From Shewanella sp. Choline-02u-19 (GTDB lineage Bacteria; Pseudomonadota; Gammaproteobacteria; Enterobacterales; Shewanellaceae), in the NCBI RefSeq assembly GCF_002836205.1, contig NZ_PJBE01000013.1, positions 248,001 to 312,000 of the forward strand: a stretch of DNA of 64,000 bases, in the 5' to 3' direction. Shown here one piece after another: positions 45,966 through 55,226 of the stretch. Under the pieces are notes generated by a model. It searched no databases. It saw only the letters and a program-made list of their open reading frames with translations, and had not been told where the DNA came from. How positions within the stretch are numbered: position 1 is the stretch's first letter; every line of letters starts with the position of its first letter. The translations under genes were made by a program, and so were the position numbers.

Positions 45966-46000
45966 GCCCCCAATTTGTGCTTTAGCGCAAATTGGGGGCA
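45965..46000. repeat. 13-bp-stem inverted repeat after the sRNA terminator
   Basis: TGCCCCCAATTTG ... CAAATTGGGGGCA, directly after the terminator and 43 bp beyond the 3' end of the convergent DUF3301 gene. No T-run on the minus side, so its role as terminator for that gene is uncertain. Confidence 0.55.
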
Positions 46001-46042
46001 ATGGGTCCTGTTTAACCTAGACTGGGAATACTCTCAGCCTAG

Positions 46043-46438
46043 TTACTTACACCCACCAGAACTACAATTGCTTTTAGAGCGACCACCACAGCTTCCGCCG
46101 ACAGACCCACGAGATTCTGGTGCATCATGCCATTCAGGTTCCGGAAAAATAGGCCACTGTACTTTGTGGATTTTTTTACCGTGCATCCACAAGCTTCCGC
46201 TATATTGATTAATGCCATCGGTACTAAATTCAAATAGGTATTTTACTTTCCAAGTGAAACCAGTACTGCCACCGAAGCTTGGCTTTGCTGTTTCCTGAGC
46301 GATGGCAAGCAGTTGTACCTTTTGTTTTTGGCACTCTTTGGTTGCAAAAGTACGGCTCATTTCCGCCATTTGCCTTAATTGCCAAAAAAAGGCGGCGATA
46401 ACAACTACCGCTACGATTAATAAGAAATCTGTCATCAT
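46043..46438 (-). CDS. DUF3301 family membrane protein
   Basis: 131 residues. An N-terminal membrane helix (MTDFLLIVAVVVIAAFFW) is followed by 'CQKQKVQLLAIAQETAKPSF' and 'YLFEFSTDGINQYSGSLWMHGKKI', the DUF3301 pattern. The C-terminus is Gly/Ser/Cys-rich. Start at either of two adjacent ATGs (46438 or 46435), which overlap the TGA of the DUF3549 gene, so the pair is coupled. Confidence 0.83.
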   Translation of the reverse strand: MMTDFLLIVAVVVIAAFFWQLRQMAEMSRTFATKECQKQKVQLLAIAQETAKPSFGGSTGFTWKVKYLFEFSTDGINQYSGSLWMHGKKIHKVQWPIFPEPEWHDAPESRGSVGGSCGGRSKSNCSSGGCK

Positions 46439-47448
46439 GCTTTAATTACCTTAAATAAGCCGCCAATAGCTGCAGAAAGCGCTGCACTTCGGTTAGGGTT
46501 TCGTAATTGAGTTAACAGTTGTGTGCGAATTAATGGAATAGCCACAATATCAGCAAAAATCTGGTTAAAGAAGTGTTGTTCTTGTTTGGCAAGTGCTTCT
46601 AAGTAGATACTGAGAGTTGGTTCATCTTTTAACGCTGACCAATTTCGAGCAGCAATGGTAATCAACATATCTGCGGATAAACCATTACAGCTGGCTAAAT
46701 AAGCGATCGCTTGCTGACTTTGCTCAGGGTGAGATGCTAATGCCCTTAAAAGGTAAGCTTGGCTTTCTGTGGAAGCTGCAGCAAACTTTTCGAAAAGTTG
46801 TGTTGCGAGTGCATCGTCGATAGTTAGGTGCTCTAGGCACTGGCACATAGCAATTTGTACTTCTACTGCCGCGCGATCGAAACTGGCATTAATATGCTGT
46901 TGATGATCAAGTTCAGCCGCTCTAACACAAACATCTGCAATGCCCTGCATTCCGATGCTTTGCCAGTTTTCAGCTGGATGTTGTCCAGATAAATATTGAT
47001 GAGCAAATTCATACTGGCTAGAGGCTTTTTCACCGAGTTGTTTTCGCACTAACGCGTTAAATACGGCTAACTTTTCTTGAGAAGGCTTAAAGTTAAAAGG
47101 GTGGTTAGCGAGTTGCTCTTGCTGCTGATCGGTTAAAGGTTGGGTCGGGTCTCTGCCTAAAGCTTCAATTATCATCTTGATGAATTGAGTGCGCGGCGCT
47201 GGCGAAAGCAAGCCACGTTCATCGAGCGCTAATTTTATAAACCAAATATAGTGTTGTTGGCTTACATCCCAAAAGACAATCGCAAACTGAGCATGTCCCT
47301 GAATTGGAGAGGGATAAGGCGTGAGTAACGCTTCAATTTGCTGAAACGCCACCATATCGATATGTTGAACTCTACGGCCCATATCATAAACTTGGAATTG
47401 GGTTTTGGCCGTTTTAAGAAATTGGCTAAGGGTCGTTATTTCAGTCAT
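46435..47448 (-). CDS. DUF3549 family protein
   Basis: 337 residues, all helical in character, beginning 'ITTLSQFLKTAKTQFQVYDMGRRVQHID' as in DUF3549; probable HEAT-like repeats in the C-terminal half. No catalytic motif. Function unknown. Operon with the DUF3301 gene downstream. Confidence 0.82.
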   Translation of the reverse strand: MTEITTLSQFLKTAKTQFQVYDMGRRVQHIDMVAFQQIEALLTPYPSPIQGHAQFAIVFWDVSQQHYIWFIKLALDERGLLSPAPRTQFIKMIIEALGRDPTQPLTDQQQEQLANHPFNFKPSQEKLAVFNALVRKQLGEKASSQYEFAHQYLSGQHPAENWQSIGMQGIADVCVRAAELDHQQHINASFDRAAVEVQIAMCQCLEHLTIDDALATQLFEKFAAASTESQAYLLRALASHPEQSQQAIAYLASCNGLSADMLITIAARNWSALKDEPTLSIYLEALAKQEQHFFNQIFADIVAIPLIRTQLLTQLRNPNRSAALSAAIGGLFKVIKA

Positions 47449-47762
47449 ATCGCTATCGAGTCAGTATTAATTAACCCACATTATAGGGATAACTGCGGCT
47501 AGATGGTATGATCTGATGCTAAATTTCATTTAGTAGTTTAAATTCTAGTTGGCAGTCGTTTATTGCACTGGAAGTGAAGGTGCTAAAGACGAGATTACGC
47601 TAGCACGGCCTAATAAATGCTCTTTCTAATTGTACTATTCATTCTCAATTCCCCCTGTGAATCTGTACTTATTATAAGCCTAAGTTAACCAGCAGAAAAT
47701 GTTCTAAAGGAAAGAAAGCTAAGTGGTACAGGCCATTTGGCAGTCCTATTCATGCAACAGGA
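47449..47762. other. gene-free intergenic region
   Basis: 314 bp between the divergent DUF3549 and yqcC genes. AT-rich, must hold promoters for both; I see no RNA gene, strong hairpin or repeat in it. Confidence 0.5.
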
Positions 47763-48083
47763 GTGTTAACCTATTTGACCCGACAACAGCTTATTAAATT
47801 GCATGATGAACTCGTCATTGCTGCATTATGGAGTGCCACTCTACCGTCTGAAAGCGCGATGCAAAGTAGCGCGCCGTTTGCCTGTGATACCATGGCATTT
47901 GAACAGTGGCTGCAATTTATTCTAATCCCTAAAATGCATTATTTACTCGATAGTGCGATGCCGCTACCAAAAGCGATAGCGATTGCCCCCATGGCGGAAC
48001 ATGTATGGGCTGGCAAACCTGAATTTTGTCGCATAATTAAAACTATTACAGAATTAGATGAGCTATTAAGTGAAACAAACTAA
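47763..48083 (+). CDS. yqcC: YqcC family protein (DUF446)
   Basis: 106 residues; 'PFACDTMAFEQWLQFILIPKMHYLLDSAMPLP' matches YqcC of E. coli ('EPLEWLQWVLIPRMHDLLDN...PLP'). Function unknown, but in Enterobacteria and here it lies next to truC and yqcA. The start is either GTG 47763, which overlaps AGGAG, or TTG 47775, which would have AGGAG at 11 nt spacing; no ATG is available. Its end overlaps truC by 14 bp. Confidence 0.85.
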   Translation: MLTYLTRQQLIKLHDELVIAALWSATLPSESAMQSSAPFACDTMAFEQWLQFILIPKMHYLLDSAMPLPKAIAIAPMAEHVWAGKPEFCRIIKTITELDELLSETN

Positions 48084-48933
48084 AGCTGAATTAACCCAAC
48101 CAGATGAGATAGATGAGGCGCAAGAGCTTACTGAGCTTGAAGAGTTAGGCCTAGAAGATGAGCCTGCACCTTATATCGAGATTTTATTTGAAGATGATGA
48201 TGTTGTCGCTATTCATAAGCCTGCTGGCTTATTGGTTCACCGCAGTTATTTAGCGAGGCGAGAACGGTTTTTTGCTATGCAGCTAACGCGGGATAAAGTG
48301 GGGTGTCATGTTTTTCCTGTGCATCGCTTAGACAGGCCCACATCGGGTATATTGTTATTTGCTAAAAGCAGTGAAATGGCTAAGGCATTGTGTGAACAGT
48401 TTGCCTCTCATACGATTGATAAAGAATATTTAGCCATTGTTCGCGGTAATATGTATGACGCTGCAACCCTAGACTATGCGCTAAAAGTGGAGTTGGACGA
48501 TTTAGGTGATAAAGATGTGGACCCCAATAAAGCCGCGCAAAATGCGGTGACTTCATATCGGCCTATACTCAATAGCGAGATCCCTTTTGCCTCAGGTCGT
48601 TATGCAACGAGTCGATACGCACTGGTCCATCTTTCTCCACACACTGGGCGTAAACATCAATTGCGCCGTCATATGGCACATTTACGCCACCCTATACTTG
48701 GGGATACAACGCATGGTGATGGTAAGCAGAATAAATTTTTTAGAGATCATTTTGGAGTAAATCGATTGTGGCTCATAGCTAAAAAACTCAGTTTTAACCA
48801 TCCAAGAACGGGCGAGCGAGTTAATATTGAAACCGAGCTCGAGCAGGAATGGCTAGACTTGTTTGAAGGGCTAGGATGGCAAGAAGAGGCATTGTCTAAT
48901 GCTAACAATGCCATACAAGTCGCAGATAATTAA
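48070..48933 (+). CDS. truC: tRNA pseudouridine(65) synthase TruC
   Basis: 287 residues, GTG start within the end of yqcC. RluA-type pseudouridine synthase: 'VVAIHKPAGLLVHRS', catalytic-Asp motif 'HRLDRPTSGILLFAKS', and 'LVHLSPHTGRKHQLRRHMAHLRHPILGDTTHG'. The N-terminal 35 residues are an acidic extension (Glu/Asp-rich) not present in E. coli TruC. It modifies U65 in the T-stem of certain tRNAs. Confidence 0.94.
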   Translation: MKQTKAELTQPDEIDEAQELTELEELGLEDEPAPYIEILFEDDDVVAIHKPAGLLVHRSYLARRERFFAMQLTRDKVGCHVFPVHRLDRPTSGILLFAKSSEMAKALCEQFASHTIDKEYLAIVRGNMYDAATLDYALKVELDDLGDKDVDPNKAAQNAVTSYRPILNSEIPFASGRYATSRYALVHLSPHTGRKHQLRRHMAHLRHPILGDTTHGDGKQNKFFRDHFGVNRLWLIAKKLSFNHPRTGERVNIETELEQEWLDLFEGLGWQEEALSNANNAIQVADN

Positions 48934-49211
48934 GAGGTAGGCTTACAGCTGTCTTTTAACTCATTAGTTGAAGTTTGTTCATTATTATACGAGGCTTTCA
49001 AATATTCTAGTTGTTTTACGGTATGGAAATAGCACATTCTTCTAATATGTGCTGAACGATTGAGGTGTTTACGGTGTTTTTGTCTGCAAGAGTGTCTCAT
49101 TACGGCTGGTCCTCGTACACATTCACTTTTAATTGCTGCATTGCTTGCAGCAATGTTCATCGATACAGTATGTTAAGGATATAACTAAATGGCTTTTAGG
49201 CGAAGTAAAAC

Positions 49212-49676
49212 ATGAAAAAAGTGAATCTAGTTTTTGGAACAGTTTACGGTGGTGCACAATATGTCGCAGAAACTTTACAACAGGCATTAACAGACTTAGG
49301 GCGTGAGGCTGTTTTGTATCAAAGCGACGAACTTGTAGGTTTTGTTCCGCCTCAAGATGAATTGCTATTGCTGATATGCTCGACAACAGGCCAGGGCGAT
49401 CTTCCTGATGAGATCCAGTCATGGTTTTACGATATGCAGTCTAAAGCCCCATATCTGCCGGAACTCAAGTTTGGCGTAATAGGATTAGGGGATTCAAGTT
49501 ATGAAACCTTTTGCGGTGCAGCTGAGCAACTAGCAGCGCTATTCGAAGAGCTTGGCGCAACACGTTTAGGTGATTTCTTAAAGATTGACGCCGGAGAAAC
49601 CATGGAGCCAGAAGTCGAGGCGTTAGCATGGTTGCCTAGTTGGAATGAGCTCATTGATAAAGATCTAGCGGCTTAA
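49212..49676 (+). CDS. yqcA: flavodoxin YqcA
   Basis: 154 residues of the short MioC/YqcA flavodoxin class: FMN phosphate loop 'FGTVYGGAQYVAE', isoalloxazine loops 'CSTTGQGDLPDE' and 'GLGDSSYETFCGAAEQL'. Electron carrier; partner unknown. The preceding 278 bp contain only a short palindrome (TTGCTGC/GCAGCAA, 49131-49153). It completes the yqcC-truC-yqcA neighbourhood known from E. coli. Confidence 0.92.
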   Translation: MKKVNLVFGTVYGGAQYVAETLQQALTDLGREAVLYQSDELVGFVPPQDELLLLICSTTGQGDLPDEIQSWFYDMQSKAPYLPELKFGVIGLGDSSYETFCGAAEQLAALFEELGATRLGDFLKIDAGETMEPEVEALAWLPSWNELIDKDLAA

Positions 49677-49683
49677 CTTTTTT

Positions 49684-49720
49684 ACCCGTCGCCAAATAGG
49701 GACACCCTTTGGCGACGGGT
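49684..49720. terminator. hairpin after yqcA
   Basis: A 13-bp perfect stem ACCCGTCGCCAAA/TTTGGCGACGGGT with an 11-nt loop, 8 bp after the yqcA stop. No T-run follows on the plus strand, so it may stabilise or terminate weakly. From 49721 to 50128 I see only AT-rich DNA and a TGATCAC-N6-GTGATCA inverted repeat near 49737. Confidence 0.6.
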
Positions 49721-50155
49721 CACTAAAATAATACTTGATCACGCTTCTGTGATCACTGAGCATCAAATACAGATGTCATCAAATGTCAGTTGCATTACAT
49801 TCTAGATGTATAAATATTCACTTTCACTCAATCGATTATATAGGCCAATTTCACCTCATTTTCTATTATTTAACATTTTCTAGAACAGCTTACTTACCTT
49901 ATATCTGCCGGGATTATAGCGATATTTTTGGTGCCAATATTGAGTGATTAAACGGCGTAGCAATCGCTGATGAGTCAATTCGCGCTATAGATTGATGGTT
50001 ATTCATTAAAGTGGCCAAATAACTAATACTTTAATAATCGATTTGCTATTTGTCGGTTTATTATTTAGCCAAGGTTGTTTTCATCAATCAAGCCATTTAA
50101 ATTAAACTTGGCTCATGTCACTTAAGATATGCGCAATCTGACCGCGAGAAAACCT

Positions 50156-50989
50156 ATGGAACGTAAGGTACTGATTATTGACTGTGCCGATGCGCCAGGA
50201 CTTATCACTAAGATCACGGGTGTGTGCTTTTCCCATGGCCTCAATATCGTTAAGAACAGTGAATTCGTAGATAACGCTCAGGGGCGTTTTTTTATGCGAA
50301 CCGAACTAGAAGGGCTGTTTGAACCCGTTAGTTTGGTAGCTGAATTGCAGAGCGTGTTACCAACAATAAATCATACTAAGTTGGTTGATGTCGGCAAAAA
50401 ACGTATTGTGGTGATGGTGACTAAAGAGGCACATTGCATTGGTGACTTGCTGATTAAATCGTATTCCGGTGCGCTAGATGCTGAGATTGTTGCCGTTGTC
50501 GGTAACTACGATCTGTTAGCCCCTTTGACTGAGAAGTTTGATGTGCCATTTCATTATATTAGCCATCAAGATATGAGTCGTAACGAGCATGAGCAAGCGA
50601 TGTTGGACGTTATCAATGGTTATAAACCCGATTACGTCGTACTCGCTAAATTCATGCGGGTATTGACGCCGGAATTTGTGGGCCAATATCCCGATAAGAT
50701 TATTAATATTCATCACTCATTTTTGCCCGCTTTTATTGGTGCGTCACCGTATAGACAGGCGTGGGAGCGAGGCGTTAAAATTATCGGTGCTACGGCTCAC
50801 TTTGTGACGAACTCTTTGGATGAAGGTCCCATTATTAAGCAAGATGTTATCCCTGTTGATCACAGTTATAGCGTGGAGGCACTGTCGAAATGTGGCCGCG
50901 ATGTCGAAAAAAGTGTACTCAGTAAGGCATTGCAACTGGTCATTAACGAAGATGTGGTGGTATACGGGAATAAAACGGTGGTTTTTTAG
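50156..50989 (+). CDS. purU: formyltetrahydrofolate deformylase PurU
   Basis: 277 residues from MERKVLIIDCADAPGL (ATG 50156), matching the start of E. coli PurU; an in-frame ATG at 50129 would add nine residues. An N-terminal ACT-like domain ('GLITKITGVCFSHGLNIVKNSEFVD') is followed by the formyl-transferase fold: 'DYVVLAKFMRVLTPEFV', 'IINIHHSFLPAFIGASPYRQAWERGVK' (His and Asp of the active site) and 'DEGPIIKQDVIPVDH'. It releases formate from 10-formyl-THF, supplying PurT and balancing one-carbon pools. Confidence 0.94.
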   Translation: MERKVLIIDCADAPGLITKITGVCFSHGLNIVKNSEFVDNAQGRFFMRTELEGLFEPVSLVAELQSVLPTINHTKLVDVGKKRIVVMVTKEAHCIGDLLIKSYSGALDAEIVAVVGNYDLLAPLTEKFDVPFHYISHQDMSRNEHEQAMLDVINGYKPDYVVLAKFMRVLTPEFVGQYPDKIINIHHSFLPAFIGASPYRQAWERGVKIIGATAHFVTNSLDEGPIIKQDVIPVDHSYSVEALSKCGRDVEKSVLSKALQLVINEDVVVYGNKTVVF

Positions 50990-51003
50990 TGTTCGTGGTC
51001 AAT

Positions 51004-51030
51004 AAAAAAGAGACTTTTGTCTCTTTTTTA
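51004..51030. terminator. terminator between purU and DUF3718 gene
   Basis: AAAAAAGAGAC TTTT GTCTCTTTTTT: perfect stem with A-run and T-run, functional in both directions between convergent genes. Confidence 0.9.
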
Positions 51031-51045
51031 TGCCGAGAAAATAAT

Positions 51046-51387
51046 TTAAAAATTAACAACGTAAAGATCGTCATCTTGCTCCGTTTGTGCAATATCCTTA
51101 ATTGTTACAGTACCTCTAGCATAGGGCACAATTTTTGCTGCTGTTTTATCAGCACCTGCATTAAGCGCAAAGTTATAAAATGATTCACCATTACAAACCA
51201 GTTTTGGGAATATTCGGCTTTTATTTATGCGGTAACTCTTCATTGTGCTGTTAAATTGATAGTTACTGTTGCTAGCACCTGCTTTACAGACCGATACGAG
51301 TGCGGTTTCCATTTGAGGTGTCATTGCTGCATTGGCGCTAAAAGTCATTACTAGCGCGGTGCCTGCTATCGCGAAGAACTTAATCAT
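51046..51387 (-). CDS. small exported protein, DUF3718-like
   Basis: 113 residues with a signal peptide cut near FSANA-AMT. Two conserved cysteines ('VSVCKAG', 'LVCNGESFYNFAL'); the latter phrase fits DUF3718 small periplasmic proteins. AGGAG lies before the ATG at 51387. Function unknown. Confidence 0.75.
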   Translation of the reverse strand: MIKFFAIAGTALVMTFSANAAMTPQMETALVSVCKAGASNSNYQFNSTMKSYRINKSRIFPKLVCNGESFYNFALNAGADKTAAKIVPYARGTVTIKDIAQTEQDDDLYVVNF

Positions 51388-51553
51388 GTCCTGCTCCTAC
51401 TCTTCTATTTTTGGGGTATCCATTGAGTAAAGCTCATTGCGTGTAGAATATTGTTACCATTGTGTAGCGAACTGTATCAAGGTGTGGAGTCTGGATCATT
51501 GTATGACTCTGGGTAACAAAATGTTTCATTCGAGCAGTGATTTTAGCAATGCA

Positions 51554-51583
51554 TAAAAAAACCCACTAAAAAGTGGGTTTTTT
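51554..51583. terminator. terminator downstream of dapD
   Basis: AAAAAAACCCAC TAAAAA GTGGGTTTTTT; perfect stem, with T-runs on both strands. It ends the glnD-dapD unit. Confidence 0.9.
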
Positions 51584-51601
51584 ATGGCGTAATCGAACAC
51601 G

Positions 51602-52426
51602 TTAATCAACGATGCGTAATAGCTCGTTAATGCCAACTTTACTGCGTGTCTTAGCATCAACTTTTTTTACAATGATAGCGGCATACAAGCTGTATGTGCC
51701 ACATTTAGAGGGGAGATTACCAGAAACTACGACAGAGCCTGCAGGAACTCGACCATAATGAACTTCACCCGTCTCACGATCAAAAATACGCGTACTCTGG
51801 CCGATGTAAACACCCATTGAGATAACGCTGCCTTCTTCAACAACCACGCCTTCTACAATTTCTGAACGTGCGCCAATGAAACAGTTGTCTTCAATAATTG
51901 TAGGACCGGCTTGTAGTGGCTCCAAAACGCCGCCAATTCCGACACCACCTGATAGATGTACATTCTTACCAATTTGGGCACAAGAACCTACAGTCGCCCA
52001 TGTATCTACCATAGAACCTTCATCAACATAGGCGCCTAGGTTTACATAAGAAGGCATCAATACCGTGTTACGACCAATGAACGAGCCTTTACGAACCGCA
52101 GCAGGCGGCACTACTCGAATAGCTTCTGCTCTGAAGCGATCTTCATCATAGTCGGCAAATTTCATTGGAACTTTATCGTAGTACTTTGTTTCGCCGCCAT
52201 CGATAACAGCGTTATCAAAGATACGGAATGAAAGTAACACGGCTTTTTTTAGCCATTGGTGAACATGCCATTCGCCATCAATTTTTTCTGCGACTCTTGC
52301 TTCGCCTTTATCTAGCATTGCAATGACTTTCTCAACATCTTCGCGAACACTGGGTTCTACTGATGCTGGGGTTATTTCAGCGCGAGCTTCAAAAGCCGCC
52401 TCTATACGTTGGCGTAAAGCCTCCAT
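51602..52426 (-). CDS. dapD: tetrahydrodipicolinate N-succinyltransferase DapD
   Basis: 274 residues, standard length. Left-handed beta-helix hexapeptide repeats ('IGRNTVLMPSYVNLGAYVDEGSMVDTWATVGSCAQIGKNVHLSGG') identify DapD, which succinylates tetrahydrodipicolinate in lysine/meso-DAP synthesis. It lies 34 bp downstream of glnD in the same direction, the order seen in E. coli (map, glnD, dapD). Confidence 0.97.
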   Translation of the reverse strand: MEALRQRIEAAFEARAEITPASVEPSVREDVEKVIAMLDKGEARVAEKIDGEWHVHQWLKKAVLLSFRIFDNAVIDGGETKYYDKVPMKFADYDEDRFRAEAIRVVPPAAVRKGSFIGRNTVLMPSYVNLGAYVDEGSMVDTWATVGSCAQIGKNVHLSGGVGIGGVLEPLQAGPTIIEDNCFIGARSEIVEGVVVEEGSVISMGVYIGQSTRIFDRETGEVHYGRVPAGSVVVSGNLPSKCGTYSLYAAIIVKKVDAKTRSKVGINELLRIVD

Positions 52427-52460
52427 TTACTTCTCCCGGTATTATTGTTTATCAATATGT

Positions 52461-55016
52461 TTAAAGTGCACTGGTGAGTGCTTCTCGTAATCTTATCTGC
52501 TGCGCTTCATTTAACTGCTCGCCTTCGGCAGTTTGCAATAGAAAAAAATCTTCTGCTCTCTCACCTATGGTAGATATTTTCGCGGCTAATAATCGAGTTT
52601 CACAGCGATACAAGACTTCGCCAACTCTTGCCAGTAGGCCTGGTGAATCTAATGCAATGAGTTCCATCATACTTGTACCATGACGACGGGTAGGAGGGAA
52701 ACTGACTTGAGTCGCAACTTTAAAAGGTTTCATCTTTCTTGACAGATTTCTGAATTTTGGCAACTTTGGTGTATCACTGCTTAAGGCTTTAATTAACGTT
52801 TTCTTAATACCTTGGATCCGCGATAGCTGCGAAACTGGCTTGCCATCTTGTTCTAAAATAACAAAAGAGTCTAGTGCATACTTATCTTTTGAGATCATGA
52901 CTGTAGCGTCATGCACATTAATATTTTTATTGTCCAAAATTGCCATAACAGTGGCGAATAGTTTGGGTTTATCTTTACCATAAACAAACAGTTCAGTGCC
53001 GCCTCGGGTAGTATGTTTAGAGATCAATACTAAGGTTTCATCATTTTTGTGCTTAATGATTGATTCGGCGTGCCATGCTATTTGGTTCGGCTGGTGACGC
53101 AAGAAGTAATCAGCTTTAAAGCGTTGCCATAATGTATCTAAATCTTTCTCTTTAATACCACGGCGTATTAGGTCCTTTTTAGCTTTAGCTTGGTGTTCAC
53201 GCACACGCGCCCTGATATCAACGGGTTTTTCTTTGCCTCTTGCTAATACCCGTTGTGTTGAAAAATAGAGATCACGTAATAGTGAACCTTTCCAGCTATT
53301 CCAGGTTTTTTCATTAGTGGCACATATATCCGCCACTGTTAGGCAGTAAAGATAGCTGAGGTGAACGGTGTCACGGACTTTTTCGGCAAAATCACCGACG
53401 ACATCAGGATCTGATATATCGCGTCTTTGTGCGATGAATGACATAACAAGATGGTTCTCTACTAGCCAGCTGACCAGTCGTCCATCATGGTCGTTGAGCC
53501 CATGCTGTTTACAAAACTCCAGAGCATCAACGGCGCCTAACTTACTATGGTCGCCACCACGACCTTTACCAATATCATGAAAAATAGCCGCTAATACCAG
53601 TAAACCTTTTTTAGGCAGCTGGTTGATGAGTACCGAACCAAGCGGAAACTCTTCTCTCTGCTCTTGTTGAGAAAATCGATCGATATTAAGTAGCAGTCTG
53701 TGGGTGTGTTCATCTACGGTATACGCATGAAAAAGATCGAACTGCATCTGTCCTTCGATACGTTTCCAAGCGGGTAGGTAAGCAGACAAAATACCATGAT
53801 TATGCATGAGTGATAGCGATACAATACCGCGTGGATGACGCAATATTTCCATAAAGAGTTCACGGCATCGTTCATCGCAGATTAGTGGTTGTGTTAGGGT
53901 TCTTCTGGCCAGTCTTAGGCTGCGTAAAGTCACCGCGTAAATAGACTTCACGTTAGAATTTTTGGCAACGCATAGGAACAATCGAAGAATGTTTTCTGGC
54001 GTATCAAACAAGTCAGGATGAAGACTTTCTATGAATGCTCCTCGTCGCTGGAATTGTTTATCAATCGGTATGACTTCTAATGCTTTAATATGGCCTAACG
54101 TTGCGCGTTTAAACAGTTGCAATAGCATTTGGTTAAGTTCCATTACCCGCCTGACGGTGCGGTAATAGCGCTTCATCATCTGCTCTACAGCGAGTTGGGT
54201 TTGGTCTTCATATCCCATTAAATCTGCAACTTGTCGTTGCAAGTCAAATAATAGTCGGTTTTCATCTCTGCCTGATATTAAGTGTAAGCAGCAGCGCAGT
54301 TGCCACAAAAAATCTTGGCATTCGAGTAACTCTGCTAACTCATGAGGCTCTAGAAAGTCATATACGACAAGATCTTCTAGCTTGTTAGCATTAAAATGCC
54401 GCATCGCGACCCAGGCTACGGTTTGAATATCGCGTAACCCGCCTGGGCAACTCTTTAAATTGGGCTCCAAATCAAATGCGTTGGCTTTAGTGTGACGGGC
54501 TATTTGTTCGTCACGTTTAGCGACATAAAAGTCGCTACTGGACCAAAAATCATCTTGGCGAATATTATAATAAAGAGTGTTAAATAGTGTTTGCGGACCG
54601 CATAGTAGGCGAGATTCAAGTAGATTGGTTGCGATAGTAATATCAGAGCGACCTTGCGAAAGGGTTTCATCTATGGAGCGCACACTGTGACCGACTTCTA
54701 GACCCGCATCCCAAAGGAAGGCGATAAAAGCACTCAAGGCTTGTTCAGCATCGACGGTTAACTCACCGTCGGTAAGAAACAGCAAATCGACATCGGATTG
54801 AGGGTGTAATTCGCCGCGCCCATAGCCACCAACTGCAATGAGTGAAATAGGAAATGCTTGTAAACCATGCGTAAGCCACTCTTTCTGTAATAGAGCATCG
54901 ACATGCTGGCTGCGCTCACTCACGATCGCACGAATATCTGATTTATCATTAAACGAATCTAATAATGTGCAGTTTAAATCGATAAGAACACTTTTTGCTG
55001 TTTGGGCACTATTCAT
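52461..55016 (-). CDS. glnD: bifunctional uridylyltransferase/uridylyl-removing enzyme GlnD
   Basis: 851 residues. Nucleotidyltransferase motif 'GGYGRGELHPQSDVDLLFL' (about 64-82), PII-uridylyltransferase helical region, HD domain 'AIFHDIGKGRGGDHSKLG' (about 480), and two C-terminal ACT domains (about 690-760 and 790-851) that sense glutamine. It modifies the PII proteins and so sets nitrogen status. Upstream lies map in the same direction, but with a terminator between them. Confidence 0.97.
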   Translation of the reverse strand: MNSAQTAKSVLIDLNCTLLDSFNDKSDIRAIVSERSQHVDALLQKEWLTHGLQAFPISLIAVGGYGRGELHPQSDVDLLFLTDGELTVDAEQALSAFIAFLWDAGLEVGHSVRSIDETLSQGRSDITIATNLLESRLLCGPQTLFNTLYYNIRQDDFWSSSDFYVAKRDEQIARHTKANAFDLEPNLKSCPGGLRDIQTVAWVAMRHFNANKLEDLVVYDFLEPHELAELLECQDFLWQLRCCLHLISGRDENRLLFDLQRQVADLMGYEDQTQLAVEQMMKRYYRTVRRVMELNQMLLQLFKRATLGHIKALEVIPIDKQFQRRGAFIESLHPDLFDTPENILRLFLCVAKNSNVKSIYAVTLRSLRLARRTLTQPLICDERCRELFMEILRHPRGIVSLSLMHNHGILSAYLPAWKRIEGQMQFDLFHAYTVDEHTHRLLLNIDRFSQQEQREEFPLGSVLINQLPKKGLLVLAAIFHDIGKGRGGDHSKLGAVDALEFCKQHGLNDHDGRLVSWLVENHLVMSFIAQRRDISDPDVVGDFAEKVRDTVHLSYLYCLTVADICATNEKTWNSWKGSLLRDLYFSTQRVLARGKEKPVDIRARVREHQAKAKKDLIRRGIKEKDLDTLWQRFKADYFLRHQPNQIAWHAESIIKHKNDETLVLISKHTTRGGTELFVYGKDKPKLFATVMAILDNKNINVHDATVMISKDKYALDSFVILEQDGKPVSQLSRIQGIKKTLIKALSSDTPKLPKFRNLSRKMKPFKVATQVSFPPTRRHGTSMMELIALDSPGLLARVGEVLYRCETRLLAAKISTIGERAEDFFLLQTAEGEQLNEAQQIRLREALTSAL

Positions 55017-55176
55017 TATTATTTTCTTTAATGCGTGACTTTATTAGTGTGATTATCTATGCAAAAAAACTAAATTTGAAGGGCTTTATGACTATAAATC
55101 ATATCGGGATTGTGAAGAGTGAGGTCTTAAGGGCAACTTACTTAGTAGATAGCTTGGCGATGGTGTTCATTAATAC

Positions 55177-55203
55177 AAAAGTAGGCGTGATGAATCACGC
55201 CTA
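55177..55203 (-). terminator. terminator of map
   Basis: TAGGCGTGAT/ATCACGCCTA with a two-base loop; on the minus strand it is followed by CTTTTG. Lies 24 bp after the map stop. Confidence 0.8.
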
Positions 55204-55226
55204 TTAAACTTATTCTATTCAGTTGC

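Noticed and set aside
45909..46208. Plus-strand frame of 99 codons overlapping the end of the second sRNA and the DUF3301 gene.
   Set aside because: It runs through an RNA terminator and antisense through a recognisable DUF3301 gene; no ribosome site or domain.
49131..49153. Short palindrome TTGCTGC/GCAGCAA before yqcA considered as a terminator.
   Set aside because: Seven-bp stem without T-run and too far from truC; probably incidental.
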